From Leptolyngbya sp. NIES-3755 (GTDB taxonomy: Bacteria; Cyanobacteriota; Cyanobacteriia; Leptolyngbyales; Leptolyngbyaceae): DNA of 64,000 bases. Below are positions 1 through 8,919 of this stretch, in pieces (the first letter of the stretch is position 1; every line of letters starts with the position of its first letter). The notes beneath the pieces were generated by a model. It was not told the origin of the DNA. It worked only from the letters and a program-made list of their open reading frames with translations, and ran no database searches. A program made the position numbers and the translations under genes. Location of the stretch: NCBI GenBank assembly GCA_001548435.1, contig AP017308.1, positions 4,349,030 through 4,413,029 of the forward strand, written 5' to 3'.

Positions 1-1704
1 TTTACATGCAGAATTTCTACTTCTCAGCACACTTCATTTCCTGAGCAAACTGAATTAGAAGCTCTACAGTATCAAAGGACTCGTGAACAACTCATTAGCG
101 CGATCGCTCAACGCATTCGAGCTTCGCTTGATTTGAATACGATTTTGAATTGCACCGTTGAAGAAGTTCGAGAATTTCTCAATACCGATCGCGTTTTAAT
201 CTATCGCTTTGAGGCAGATTGGAGTGGTACGATCGCGGTTGAATCTGTAAATCCGCCTTGGAATCCAATCTTAGGTAAAAACTTTCAAGATCCCTGCTTT
301 CCAGCAACTTATATCCAGCAGTATTATCAGGGTCGAATTCAAGCGATTCGTAACATTAACGAGGCAGAGGTGCATCCGTGTTACAAAAATCTGCTGGCTT
401 CACTCCAAGTTCGAGCAAATTTAGTCGTTCCGATCGTGTCTGAAATGGGACTGTGGGGATTGCTAATTGCTCAACACTGTCGGGAAGATCGTCAATGGTT
501 CGATTCTACGATCGACCTTCTAAAACAATTAGCGACACAGGTAGGCTTTGCCGTTCAACATGCAGAATTGTTAAAGCGTGTTCAAGATATGAATGTTCAC
601 TTAGAGCTTCAAGTCCAAGAACGAACTCGCAAACTACAGCAAATTCTCGACTTTGAAAAACTAGCAAGAAGAATCACCGAGAAGGTTCGCGATACCTTAG
701 ACGAGAATCAAATTTTAATATCAGTCACAGAGGAACTTACACAGGTTTTAGACCTAGAACTAGCGCTAGTCGAACTCTATGACGATTCAAATTTTGTCGC
801 ACCCCATGACATCGATATCACTCGATTAGCTTGTCCGATCGTGGATGATCAAGGAATTTTAGGCAATCTTTGGCTGGTTCGGAATCGATTGTTTGAGCAA
901 GACGAGATTGATTTTGTGCAGCAGATTGCCAATCAATGTGCGATCGCAATTCGACAGGCTCGCCTCTATCAAGCCGTTCAAACCGAAGTACAGGGTTTAG
1001 AGCGATTAATCCAACTCAAAGATGAATTCCTGACAAGCATTACTCACGAACTTCGCACTCCGATTAGTAGCATTTCTCTAGCAGCCCAGACTTTACGGAA
1101 AGTGCTAGATCTCAAAGGATCGCTCTCTTCGGACAATCCGACTGTGATTCGCACGATCGAGATTTTAGAACGAGAATGCCAACGCGAGATTCGATTGATT
1201 GATAACTTACTTACTTTGTCTTACTTAGATGCAGGTGAAGCGATCAATCCAATCAAAGTGAATCTGAATGTTTGGCTTCCTCGTGCGGTTGCTCCTTTTC
1301 GCGATCGCACTCTCACCCGCCAGCAAAGATTTTCGCTCAATCTCGCTCAGCAGCTTCCCCTTTTAGAAACTGATCTTACTTATCTAGAGCGAATCTTAGT
1401 AGAACTGCTCAACAATGCTTACAAATACACCCCCGCCGACGGTGAAATTCTTGTCTCTGCAACCACGATCGAGGATCAATTACATCTCTGTGTGAGCAAT
1501 TCCAGCCAAGAAATGTCTCCCGAAGAGTTAGAGCGAATTTTTGACAAGTTCTACCGACTTCCCGATCGAGATATTTGGGAAGCCAGCGGTGCAGGATTAG
1601 GACTTGCCGTAGTGAAGAAATTAACAGAACGATTGGGAGCGTCGATCGCAGTGGAAAGCAATCGCGATCGGACTGCTTTCACACTGATCTTTAACCAAGT
1701 TTAG
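1..1704 (+). CDS. GAF-domain sensor histidine kinase (5' end outside window)
   Basis: The frame is open from base 1, so the true start lies upstream; the TTG at 133 is internal to the GAF domain. Encoded order: coiled lead-in, GAF domain (about codons 35-190), coiled linker with the common LQVQERT motif, a second short GAF-like segment, HisKA with ITHELRTP (phospho-acceptor His), and HATPase_c ending in GAGLGLAVV. The GAF holds D-P-C-F (Cys codon at 295-297) and a second Cys in HPCYKNLL (379-381), 28 residues apart, the arrangement seen in DXCF cyanobacteriochromes, but the residue after the second Cys is Tyr rather than the usual His. Probably a cytosolic light- or ligand-sensing kinase. No response regulator is adjacent downstream. 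The stop overlaps the convergent FAS1 gene by a few bases. Kinase assignment is firm; bilin binding is inference. Confidence 0.9.
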   Translation, partial: FTCRISTSQHTSFPEQTELEALQYQRTREQLISAIAQRIRASLDLNTILNCTVEEVREFLNTDRVLIYRFEADWSGTIAVESVNPPWNPILGKNFQDPCFPATYIQQYYQGRIQAIRNINEAEVHPCYKNLLASLQVRANLVVPIVSEMGLWGLLIAQHCREDRQWFDSTIDLLKQLATQVGFAVQHAELLKRVQDMNVHLELQVQERTRKLQQILDFEKLARRITEKVRDTLDENQILISVTEELTQVLDLELALVELYDDSNFVAPHDIDITRLACPIVDDQGILGNLWLVRNRLFEQDEIDFVQQIANQCAIAIRQARLYQAVQTEVQGLERLIQLKDEFLTSITHELRTPISSISLAAQTLRKVLDLKGSLSSDNPTVIRTIEILERECQREIRLIDNLLTLSYLDAGEAINPIKVNLNVWLPRAVAPFRDRTLTRQQRFSLNLAQQLPLLETDLTYLERILVELLNNAYKYTPADGEILVSATTIEDQLHLCVSNSSQEMSPEELERIFDKFYRLPDRDIWEASGAGLGLAVVKKLTERLGASIAVESNRDRTAFTLIFNQV

Positions 1705-2267
1705 AGCTTCAGGTCCGGCGGCAGAATGACTCGATCGATGACATGAATTACACCATTGCTCCCACTAATATCGGCAGTGACAACATTCGCATTGTTCACC
1801 CTAATTCTTTGATTCCGCACCTGAACCGCAACTGGGTTTCCTTCAACCGTTGCAACCTGTCCTGAACGCAGATCTTTCGATAGCACATTGCCAGCAACCA
1901 CATGATAGGTAAGGATCTTCCGCAACGTTTCTCGATTCTCAGGCAGGAGCAGTTTTTCTAATGTTCCTTGTGGAAGTGCCGCAAACGCTTCATTGGTAGG
2001 CGCAAACACAGTAAAAGGACCCTTGCCAGATAAAGTCTCAACCAATCCCGCAGCCTGAACCGCTTGAACCAAAGTTGTGAAAGAGGGATTACCTGCTGCA
2101 ATATCAACAACCGTACCTGCTTGCGTCGGTCGAGTTGCAACCGCCGGAGATGTTTTTGCACTCGATCGAGGACATGCTTCTGCCTGAACTGCAAATCCAA
2201 ATAAAACAGTCGAGAAAACTAATGCAGTTGTAAATGCACGATCGAATCGCAACGCTGAAATTTTCAT
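1701..2267 (-). CDS. Secreted fasciclin (FAS1) domain protein
   Basis: 188 aa with a clear Sec signal peptide (hydrophobic stretch to about residue 31, ending AEA) followed by one FAS1 domain (about residues 50-185). The FAS1 hallmarks [10 protein letters not shown] and TYHVVAGNV are present, and the chain ends right after the final strand (VIDRVILPP). FAS1 proteins are exported or envelope adhesion-type domains. The start codon has a good ribosome site (GGAG, reverse complement of 2274-2277). The gene is divergent from the ECF sigma/anti-sigma pair at 2556-3990; in mycobacteria SigK/RskA control FAS1 proteins (MPT70/MPT83), which suggests that this gene is a target here. That regulatory link is inference. 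Confidence 0.93.
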   Translation of the reverse strand: MKISALRFDRAFTTALVFSTVLFGFAVQAEACPRSSAKTSPAVATRPTQAGTVVDIAAGNPSFTTLVQAVQAAGLVETLSGKGPFTVFAPTNEAFAALPQGTLEKLLLPENRETLRKILTYHVVAGNVLSKDLRSGQVATVEGNPVAVQVRNQRIRVNNANVVTADISGSNGVIHVIDRVILPPDLKL

Positions 2268-2555
2268 GAATCACTCCAATAGGGTTAGTTAAAACAAGCA
2301 CAGCAAATCAGTCAACACAAAAATTGCATTGAAAGCGCTCAACAGAATCGACGAACGACCACCAGAGCAATGCTGATGATCATGAAACTTAGATATCGAC
2401 AAAGCTTCACTAAACTGAGTGTCTAGCTCTTTCTCGAAATTGCAGGATATTTTGCCTGTCTATTGTTAATACGGGAAACTCCTCGAATCGGATTGGAAAA
2501 TTTTTGCTAAACAAATACATCCAATCGATCGAGTTAAACGTAATACAAATTAGAA
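2268..2555. promoter_or_regulatory. Divergent intergenic region, FAS1 / ECF sigma
   Basis: 288 bp between the two divergent starts. For the FAS1 gene a sigma70-like pair can be read on the minus strand: TTGACT (complement of 2310-2315) and TTTAAC (complement of 2288-2293), 16 bp apart, which would give a very short leader. On the plus strand CATCC just upstream of an AATCGATCGAG stretch is followed after 16 bp by CGTAAT (about 2519-2545), loosely like the mycobacterial SigK promoter. Both are weak matches by eye, and no gene of its own is visible here. Confidence 0.3.
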
Positions 2556-3197
2556 GTGACAAAGAGGGAAATGGACGGCTTAAGTGTAGGATCGAAACTT
2601 GCCTACTGCGTTGAATTTGCAATGGCTTCTGAATACTCTCCCCCTGAACGTCTTAAACAACAGTCCGATGAGGATGTCCTTACTGCACTCCGAGACGGAC
2701 GAGTTCAGGCATTGGATATTTTGTACGATCGATATGCTCAACAAGTCTATAGTTTGGCATATCGAATTTTAGGTAACTCTGAAGAGGCAGAAGATGTCAC
2801 TCAAGATGTTTTCCTCAGCTTCTGGCAAAAAGATGCCTATCAAAGCTCTCGTGGATCGCTCAAAGCATTTTTAACCACATTGACAAGATCGAAAGCGATC
2901 GACAAACTTCGCGCTCAAGGCACTCGTTCTCGATTTCTCCAACGCTGGCAACGACTTTCAGAGCAAGAAACACAGCCTTTGATAGAAGATCTAGTCAGAA
3001 GTGAACAATTCGATCGAGTCCATCACGCCTTGGCATATCTGTCTGAGAGTGAACGTGAAATTTTACAAATCGCGTATTTTGAAGGCTTAAGCCAATCTGA
3101 AATCGCCAAACGACTGAACTTGCCGCTAGGGACTGTCAAAACTCGATCGCGTCAAGGACTGCTCAAACTTCGCCAACGTCTCGAATTTTCAAGCTAA
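2556..3197 (+). CDS. ECF-family RNA polymerase sigma factor (SigK-like)
   Basis: About 213 aa from GTG 2556. ATG 2571 and ATG 2622 (protein beginning MASEYSPPERLK) are alternative starts in the same frame and none has an ideal ribosome site, so the first 22 residues are uncertain. Sigma region 2 (LYDRYAQQVYSLAYRILGN then EAEDVTQDVFLSFW) and region 4 (LSESEREILQIAYFEGLSQSEIAKRL with LPLGTVKTRSRQGLLKLR) are both complete, with no region 3, as in ECF factors. It directs RNA polymerase to a small regulon. The next gene, 13 bp downstream, encodes its likely membrane anti-sigma factor, so the two are probably cotranscribed. Very likely an ECF; the exact ECF group is inferred from the neighbours. 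Confidence 0.92.
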   Translation: MTKREMDGLSVGSKLAYCVEFAMASEYSPPERLKQQSDEDVLTALRDGRVQALDILYDRYAQQVYSLAYRILGNSEEAEDVTQDVFLSFWQKDAYQSSRGSLKAFLTTLTRSKAIDKLRAQGTRSRFLQRWQRLSEQETQPLIEDLVRSEQFDRVHHALAYLSESEREILQIAYFEGLSQSEIAKRLNLPLGTVKTRSRQGLLKLRQRLEFSS

Positions 3198-3210
3198 AAT
3201 CGTCTCAATT

Positions 3211-3990
3211 ATGGTCAGCGCAGAACTCCCGGACAATTGGCAGGAACTCCTTGCAGGCTACATTCTCGGCAATCTCAGCGACGATGAAGCCCTAATAGTC
3301 GATCGTTTACTCAACGAGCATCCCCATCTATTACAAGAAGTCGAGGCATTTCAAACTTCCTTTGATAGCTTGGCAACGACGGTTTCACTCCGGCAACCTT
3401 CTGATCAGTTACGAGAAAGAATTCGTGCGGGAACACAGGCGCAATTGAGTCCGACTAAACGGCGATTGAATTGGATCGCTGGAATGGGAGGCGCGATCGC
3501 AGCAACGACTTTACTAATTCTCGGATGGCGAATCGCAACCTTGAATACTCAGCTTCAACAAGCAAATGCGCGAATTGAAACCTTAGAGCGCGATTTAGAC
3601 CAGGCAAATCTTCAAGCTCAGACCGTTCAACCTGTTCTGAATACGCTGCAACAACCAGGAACATTAATTTACTCGCTTCAAGGGTCCGATCGAGCAAATG
3701 CCGCTTCTGGAAGCTTAGTCATGTCCGCTCAGAACAACCAAGTCATCATTCTCGTACAAAACTTACCAGAACCTCCCAGCGGCAAGATTTACCGTCTTTG
3801 GGCAAAAGTTCCAACTGAAAACACACTGGCATACTGTGGTCAATTCAATCCGAATGCTCAAGGCTTCGTGAAGTTGACTCCTTCTGCCAATGTGTGTGGT
3901 GCAAATCCGACTCAAATGCTGATTACGATCGATGCGATCACTGATCCCACGACAAGAGGCGGACCAGTGATCATGCAAAGTCGAACTTAG
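3211..3990 (+). CDS. RskA-type membrane anti-sigma factor
   Basis: 259 aa. The N-terminal cytosolic part (about residues 8-85, LLAGYILGNLSDDEALIVDRLL) has the helical fold signature of anti-sigma domains but no HxxxCxxC zinc motif, as in RskA rather than redox-sensing ZAS proteins. One transmembrane helix follows (about residues 90-110, IAATTLLILGW), then a coiled linker and a C-terminal RskA domain (GSLVMSAQNNQVIILVQNLPE; GKIYRLWA). The protein should hold the upstream sigma factor at the membrane and release it by regulated proteolysis. Its stop overlaps the convergent DUF4168 gene by 4 bp. Role is known for the family; the signal is unknown. Confidence 0.9.
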   Translation: MVSAELPDNWQELLAGYILGNLSDDEALIVDRLLNEHPHLLQEVEAFQTSFDSLATTVSLRQPSDQLRERIRAGTQAQLSPTKRRLNWIAGMGGAIAATTLLILGWRIATLNTQLQQANARIETLERDLDQANLQAQTVQPVLNTLQQPGTLIYSLQGSDRANAASGSLVMSAQNNQVIILVQNLPEPPSGKIYRLWAKVPTENTLAYCGQFNPNAQGFVKLTPSANVCGANPTQMLITIDAITDPTTRGGPVIMQSRT

Positions 3991-4499
3991 TTTTGCTGAA
4001 TCAATTGTTGAACCTGTTGGCGTAATTGCGGATTCGATCGCACAACCTGGAAAATCTGATTGAAGCGAGGAATATCCAATCCTTCTTTTTTCACCGCAGT
4101 TTCAACTTTGGCATCATTGTCTTTGCCCAATTGCACCAATTTTGCCAATGCTCGATCGTACCGTTGTTTTTCACTCGATTCCACAGGTTTCGTCGGTTTT
4201 TGCTGGGGATTGCGCTGTGAGCGGAAAATCTCATCAAATCGCTGTTCCGTCAGTCCTTCACTCCGAATGGCAGCCACAGCTTGAGTTTCCGATTGTCGGC
4301 TAATTGCCAAGACCTGCTTGACCGCATTCGCAAATTGGCGCGTTTCTGCGGGTGTCACATTTTGATTAACTGTGGGAGCAGGAGTCGTCTGTTGCGGAGC
4401 CTGTTGCTGCGGAGCTTGTTGTTGCTGAGCGCGAACTGGGAGCGAAACCACGCCCGCGACTAGGATTGCACACCCACTTAATAGAAGTCGCTGAATCAT
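3987..4499 (-). CDS. Secreted DUF4168 protein
   Basis: Start chosen at ATG 4499 because a strong GGAGG ribosome site lies 7 nt upstream; the longer frame to 4562 has no such site. The 170-aa product opens with a signal peptide (IQRLLLSGCAILVAGVV, cleavage near VRAQ), then a Q/P/A-rich low-complexity stretch (QQQQAPQQQAPQQ), then two helical DUF4168 segments, each with a pattern of the type FANAVKQVL...RFDEIF and YDRALAKLVQL...RFNQIF, so the domain looks like an internal duplication. DUF4168 proteins are common in cyanobacteria and of unknown function, presumably periplasmic. Convergent with the anti-sigma gene. Confidence 0.85.
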   Translation of the reverse strand: MIQRLLLSGCAILVAGVVSLPVRAQQQQAPQQQAPQQTTPAPTVNQNVTPAETRQFANAVKQVLAISRQSETQAVAAIRSEGLTEQRFDEIFRSQRNPQQKPTKPVESSEKQRYDRALAKLVQLGKDNDAKVETAVKKEGLDIPRFNQIFQVVRSNPQLRQQVQQLIQQN

Positions 4500-4726
4500 T
4501 CTGAACCTCCGCGTCATGTCATCACTTTGGGTCATCTTAACGGGGGTTGGTTCCGAACACATCCGTTAGGTGGGTAGAGATCGACGTTTTCTCTCTATCG
4601 ATCTCCATCTGTAGATATACCCAGATTGATTTTAAGCCAACTCCCCCGGTAGAGATAGTTCAGAATGGCGATCGCTACAAATAATAGAAGAGTAAATTTC
4701 CTTACCGTGCGCTCCCTACAGTTATC

Positions 4727-5089
4727 ATGCCGCCTTTAGAAAAGCCGATTATTGCTCGTACCGAAGTCTCTCCATCGTCTAGCGATCGCCTGCCCGCGAA
4801 CGACCCCTCGATCGCTCAGGAAGCTTCACTGCTCCTTGTTCCCATTTGCTTCATCGCGATTTGGGCAGGTGTAGTTTGCATTATCGCGGACACTTGGAAG
4901 TTAAATCGCAAAGAAGTGAAAAGTACTCGTTCTCTCGCTCAGCTTCCGTGTAAAAAGTGCCAGTACTTTAGTAACAATCCTTACATGAAGTGCGCGGTGA
5001 ATCCTCATGTCGCGATGACTTCCTCTGCGAATGATTGCACCGATTTTCGATCGCGTAGTCCAAAAGCAACCCATTCGACCAATCGATAA
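4727..5089 (+). CDS. Small single-pass membrane protein with Cys motif
   Basis: 120 aa; I recognise the type as a conserved cyanobacterial protein without known function. A disordered N-terminus (1-33) leads to one transmembrane helix (about 34-56, LLLVPICFIAIWAGVVCIIA), then a basic stretch and a compact C-terminal region with Cys75, Cys78, Cys89 and Cys104 plus His94 (PCKKCQYF, MKCAVNPH, NDCTDF). The spacing would suit a metal site or disulfides. The gene stands alone, with 160 bp upstream and 120 bp before the next gene. Coding is likely from codon use and the motif; function is unknown. Confidence 0.75.
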   Translation: MPPLEKPIIARTEVSPSSSDRLPANDPSIAQEASLLLVPICFIAIWAGVVCIIADTWKLNRKEVKSTRSLAQLPCKKCQYFSNNPYMKCAVNPHVAMTSSANDCTDFRSRSPKATHSTNR

Positions 5090-5209
5090 AAGATGCGTTC
5101 TTCAAATTAAATTTTTCTTAAAAGCTTGCCCATACTGATGCCAAAGCAGGAATTTCTTATCAATTAGTTTCTGCTAAATAATTAATAAACTACGTAAGGG
5201 CGAATCGGT

Positions 5210-7870
5210 ATGGTAGTTCAAGGGATTGCTTCGAGTCCGGCTGCGGAATTGTTCGGTCGTATCATGTGTTGGATTCGACGATCGCAGAATCTTTCAGAGG
5301 TTCTTGCAGCAACGGTCGAGGAAGTTGGGCAATTTCTGAACTGCGATCGCGTCAAGATCTACGAATTTCTACCTGATGAAACGGGTCGCGTTGTTGCTGA
5401 ATGGATTCGAGAACAGCGACTTCCTTCATTGTTGGGATTGACTTTTCCAGCCGATGACATTCCGCCCTATGCAAGAGAGTTGTTTATTAAAACTCGTGCT
5501 CGATCGATTGTTAATTTGTCAGAACATCAGATTGGACAAAGTGGCATCGATCCAACTGCTCCAGAGGAAATTCGCTACCGTCCGCTCGATCCTTGTCATG
5601 CAGAGTACCTGAGCGCAATGGGAGTTCGATCGTCGCTGGTTATCCCAATCTTGCAAGAGACGAATTTGTGGGGATTGTTAGTGATTCACCATGCTGAACC
5701 TCGAACGGTATCTGAAGAGCAAATTGAAACACTTCAATTAATTGTTGATTTACTAACTGTTGCGATCGCACAATTTACTTTAATTGAGCAAGCTCATGCG
5801 AAAGCAACTCGTGAATCGAATCTGAATCAGATTGCGGGTTTGCTGCATTCACTTTCTACGATCGAGCTTCAAGCTGCTTTGGATTGTACCGTTTCAGCGC
5901 TGAATGGTTCAGGTGGACGATTATGGGTTTATGCAAAATCTCTTGCGATCGAGCCGAATGCTCATGATTCACAACATCCGAGTCACTGTGTGAGACTCTT
6001 CTGTTCTGGCAGTCAGCCAACTATGCCCGAAAATGCTCCCTATTCGTTGCTCGAAGAGTACAGTGCGTGGAAAGATCGCTTCAGATCTGAACAAGATCCA
6101 ATTTGGACGATCGCGGATCTCTACAAAGAATCTGCGCTTAGAAATCTTCAGCCCGCTTTTCGATCGACAGACATTCGTGGATTAGTGATTGTGCCGCTTT
6201 GGTATCGACAGCAATTACTTGGATTTTTAACGGTGTTTCGAGACGAAATTGAAACTGAGATTCTTTGGGCGGGACAGATTGATCCAGATCAGCGACAACT
6301 CTATCCGCGTCAGTCTTTTGAAGTGTGGAAAGAAACTTGTCGAGGAAACATTGAACCTTGGAGCGCGAACGATCTTGAGTTGGTTTCTGCGATCGCTCAA
6401 CAGTTCTCGACTGCGATTCAACAGTATGAAACACATCAGCAGTTACAAGCTTTAAATGCCAATCTAGAACTACAAGTGCAAGAACGAACTGCACGACTGG
6501 AACAAGCGACAGAACAACAGCAGGTTTTGTTCAATGTTGTGACGGAGATGCGGAAGTCACTACAGATTGAGACGATTTTTGCAACAGTAACTCAGGCATT
6601 ACGTCGATCGCTGAATGTCGATCGAGTCTGTATCTATCAGTTTGATCTTGCAAATGACTACAACACGGGTGCAATCATCGCAGAAGGAGTTGAAGCACCA
6701 TTCCCCGCTGCATTGGGCGCGAATGTTGAAGATCGTTGTTTTGGCAAGGAATATGCGAGTCGCTATCAAAATGGACGAGTTAGCTCGATCGGAGATGTTG
6801 ATCAGTCCGCACTTCAGCCTTGCTATCGAGCAGTATTGAATCAGTTTGCAATCAAAGCCAGCATCACGGCTCCAATTCTCAGAGGTGCATCTCTGTGGGG
6901 ATTATTATGTGTTCATCAATGCGATCGACCGCGTGATTGGACAGAGGCAGAGATTCGATTTGTGACCCAGGTATCAGTTCAATTAAGCATTGCGCTAGAA
7001 CAAGCAGAACTACTCAGACAAACGAATGAGCAAGCAGAACAATTGATCGAAGCTCTTTCAACACTACAAAGAACTCAAACTCAACTGATTCAAACTGAGA
7101 AAATGTCGAGTTTGGGACAATTAGTCGCAGGAGTCGCACATGAGATTAATAATCCTATTAACTTCATCTATGGAAATATCAACCACATTCGGAGTTATAC
7201 CAGCGATCTTTTGTCGTTGATTGAAACCTATCAAACGTGCTATCCAAATCCACCCTCAAAGATTCTAGAACAATCGGATGAAATCGATTTAGAGTTCTTG
7301 CGTGAAGATCTTCCGAAAACGTTAGCGTCGCTGCAAGTTGGAACTGAACGAATTCGACAGATTGTTCTATCTTTGCGAAATTTCTCAAGACTCGATCACG
7401 CTGAATTCAAAGAAGTTGACATTCATGAAGGCATTGATAATACGCTCTTGATTTTGCAGCATCGTCTAGGTTCAAACCGCGAAGTGATCAAAGAATATGC
7501 AGCATTACCGCTAATTGAATGCTATGCGGGTCAACTGAATCAGGTGTTTATGAATCTTCTGAGTAATGCGATCGATGCACTCGAAGAAGTCGATCGAGAA
7601 ACACCTTGCATCTGGATTACCACCAAGCAAATTGAGCCAAATCGAGTCGCAATCTGTGTTCGAGACAATGGCAAGGGCATTCCAGAACAAGTGCGATCGC
7701 GAATTTTTGATCCGTTTTTCACTACAAAGTCGATCGGAAAAGGGACAGGAATCGGGCTTGCCATTAGCTACGAAATTGTAGTTCAGAAGCATAAAGGATC
7801 AATCCAATGTATTTCTGATGTGGATCATGGCACTGAGTTTTGGATTGAGATTCCGATTTGTCAGCAATGA
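5210..7870 (+). CDS. Phytochrome-like multi-GAF sensor histidine kinase
   Basis: 886 aa, cytosolic, no transmembrane helix. GAF1 (about 25-190) carries the phytochrome-like segment FPADDIPPYARELF (DIP at 83-85) and the chromophore-type Cys129-His130 in DPCHAEYLSAMGV. GAF2 (about 200-410) is divergent with no such Cys. GAF3 (about 445-610) has D-R-C-F (Cys510) and PCYRAVL (Cys538), again 28 residues apart as in DXCF cyanobacteriochromes. Then a coiled coil, HisKA with His644 ([11 protein letters not shown]) and HATPase_c (GKGTGIGLAISYEIV) to the end. No PHY domain is evident, so GAF1 resembles knotless Cph2-type sensors. Bilin attachment is inferred from motifs. No partner regulator is adjacent. 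Confidence 0.92.
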   Translation: MVVQGIASSPAAELFGRIMCWIRRSQNLSEVLAATVEEVGQFLNCDRVKIYEFLPDETGRVVAEWIREQRLPSLLGLTFPADDIPPYARELFIKTRARSIVNLSEHQIGQSGIDPTAPEEIRYRPLDPCHAEYLSAMGVRSSLVIPILQETNLWGLLVIHHAEPRTVSEEQIETLQLIVDLLTVAIAQFTLIEQAHAKATRESNLNQIAGLLHSLSTIELQAALDCTVSALNGSGGRLWVYAKSLAIEPNAHDSQHPSHCVRLFCSGSQPTMPENAPYSLLEEYSAWKDRFRSEQDPIWTIADLYKESALRNLQPAFRSTDIRGLVIVPLWYRQQLLGFLTVFRDEIETEILWAGQIDPDQRQLYPRQSFEVWKETCRGNIEPWSANDLELVSAIAQQFSTAIQQYETHQQLQALNANLELQVQERTARLEQATEQQQVLFNVVTEMRKSLQIETIFATVTQALRRSLNVDRVCIYQFDLANDYNTGAIIAEGVEAPFPAALGANVEDRCFGKEYASRYQNGRVSSIGDVDQSALQPCYRAVLNQFAIKASITAPILRGASLWGLLCVHQCDRPRDWTEAEIRFVTQVSVQLSIALEQAELLRQTNEQAEQLIEALSTLQRTQTQLIQTEKMSSLGQLVAGVAHEINNPINFIYGNINHIRSYTSDLLSLIETYQTCYPNPPSKILEQSDEIDLEFLREDLPKTLASLQVGTERIRQIVLSLRNFSRLDHAEFKEVDIHEGIDNTLLILQHRLGSNREVIKEYAALPLIECYAGQLNQVFMNLLSNAIDALEEVDRETPCIWITTKQIEPNRVAICVRDNGKGIPEQVRSRIFDPFFTTKSIGKGTGIGLAISYEIVVQKHKGSIQCISDVDHGTEFWIEIPICQQ

Positions 7871-7921
7871 TCACTGTCCTGGGCAATCTAGCTACGAACT
7901 GGCAAAGAGGATTCAAAGACG

Positions 7922-8674
7922 ATGCTGGAGAGTTTCATCGGAGGGTTAGGACTATGGGCATTGATTCCAACAGCGTTTTGGATATTGATGATTCTGGACT
8001 GTGTTAAAAATGAACGCGATCGACAAACCTGGCTTTGGATTTTGATCTTTCTCAATGTTCCGGGTGCGATCGTGTATTTCTTTGCTTGCTGGTTGCCTCG
8101 TGCGAATGTTCCAGTGCCAAATTATTTCAAGCAGTGGACTCATCAACAGAAGCTCTGGAATGCAGAAGCAGCGGTAAAGAATATCGGCAAAGCTTATCAA
8201 TACATTGAGCTAGGGAATGTTCAATGTGAGATTGGCGCGTTTGAGAAAGCAGCAGAGTCGTATCAATTGGCGCTAGAAAAAGAGCCGAACAATCCGAATG
8301 CGCTCTGGGGTTGTGGATTATTAGCAGTGAGAAATAAGCAATTCGATGTGGCTCAAGATTTTCTAGCGAGATTGATTCGTTTAGATCCAGATCATCGATG
8401 TGGTGAAGCCTCTTTACTGTATGGTCGATCGCTGTTTGAGATCAAAGATTGGAATGCGGCGAGAACTCATCTAGAGGCAGATGTGAGGCGTTGGAGTCAT
8501 CCAGAATCTTCGGTCTTACTTGCCAAGATTTTGATTCAAGAGGGAAGTACGATCGAGGCACGAAATCATCTCGAATCGATGATTGCTAAAGTGAAAGCTT
8601 CTCCGATGTACCACTATCGACGGAATCAAACTTGGGTCAATCAAGCAGAAAAGCTTTTGAAACAATTGCGATAA
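7922..8674 (+). CDS. Membrane-anchored TPR protein
   Basis: 250 aa. Two N-terminal transmembrane helices (about 8-26 and 36-56, LWALIPTAFWILMILDCV and TWLWILIFLNVPGAIVYFFACW) resemble the PLDc_N-type hairpin, followed by a cytosolic region with tetratricopeptide-like helices (GNVQCEIGAFEKAAESYQLALEKEPNNPNALWGCG and later repeats) to about residue 240. It probably scaffolds a membrane complex; partners are unknown. It follows the multi-GAF kinase after 51 bp and could be cotranscribed. The stop codon runs into the terminator hairpin at 8674. Confidence 0.88.
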   Translation: MLESFIGGLGLWALIPTAFWILMILDCVKNERDRQTWLWILIFLNVPGAIVYFFACWLPRANVPVPNYFKQWTHQQKLWNAEAAVKNIGKAYQYIELGNVQCEIGAFEKAAESYQLALEKEPNNPNALWGCGLLAVRNKQFDVAQDFLARLIRLDPDHRCGEASLLYGRSLFEIKDWNAARTHLEADVRRWSHPESSVLLAKILIQEGSTIEARNHLESMIAKVKASPMYHYRRNQTWVNQAEKLLKQLR

Positions 8675-8708
8675 AAAAGAGCGATCGAATATGACGATCG
8701 CTCTTTTT
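8674..8708. terminator. Bidirectional intrinsic terminator
   Basis: Perfect 14-bp inverted repeat 8674-8687 / 8695-8708 with a 7-nt loop, having an A tract on one side and a T tract on the other, so it can terminate both the TPR gene (+) and the convergent 47-aa gene (-). The stem contains CGATCG. Confidence 0.85.
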
Positions 8709-8710
8709 CT

Positions 8711-8854
8711 CTAATTACCTGTGGTTCGACGAACGTGATCGAGAATCCGCTGTTTACGCTCTAAAGAACGAGCGGGTAAAGGTTTGCTGAAATCATTAGT
8801 ACTACGAGCTAAGTGCTCCATAATTCGCTTTTTACGATCGTCCATCTGTGCCAT
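8711..8854 (-). CDS. Small basic protein with an internal repeat (47 aa)
   Basis: Read directly from the minus strand: ATG at 8854, TAG at 8711-8713, 47 codons. The product is highly charged and helical. It contains two similar segments, DRKKRIMEHLARST (residues 6-19) and ERKQRILDHVRRTT (residues 32-45), sharing R-K-x-R-I-x-x-H-x-x-R-x-T, so it seems to be a duplicated 14-residue unit separated by NDFSKPLPARSL. Codon use matches the neighbours and a terminator sits immediately downstream, which supports a real gene. No Shine-Dalgarno is obvious. I believe similar small proteins exist in other cyanobacteria but cannot name a function; nucleic-acid binding is only a guess from the charge. Confidence 0.7.
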   Translation of the reverse strand: MAQMDDRKKRIMEHLARSTNDFSKPLPARSLERKQRILDHVRRTTGN

Positions 8855-8919
8855 ACCGTGACTCAAAGTTGCTGACCCTTCTATTGTGCCGCAATTATTA
8901 GAGTCTTTGATAAGACTGA

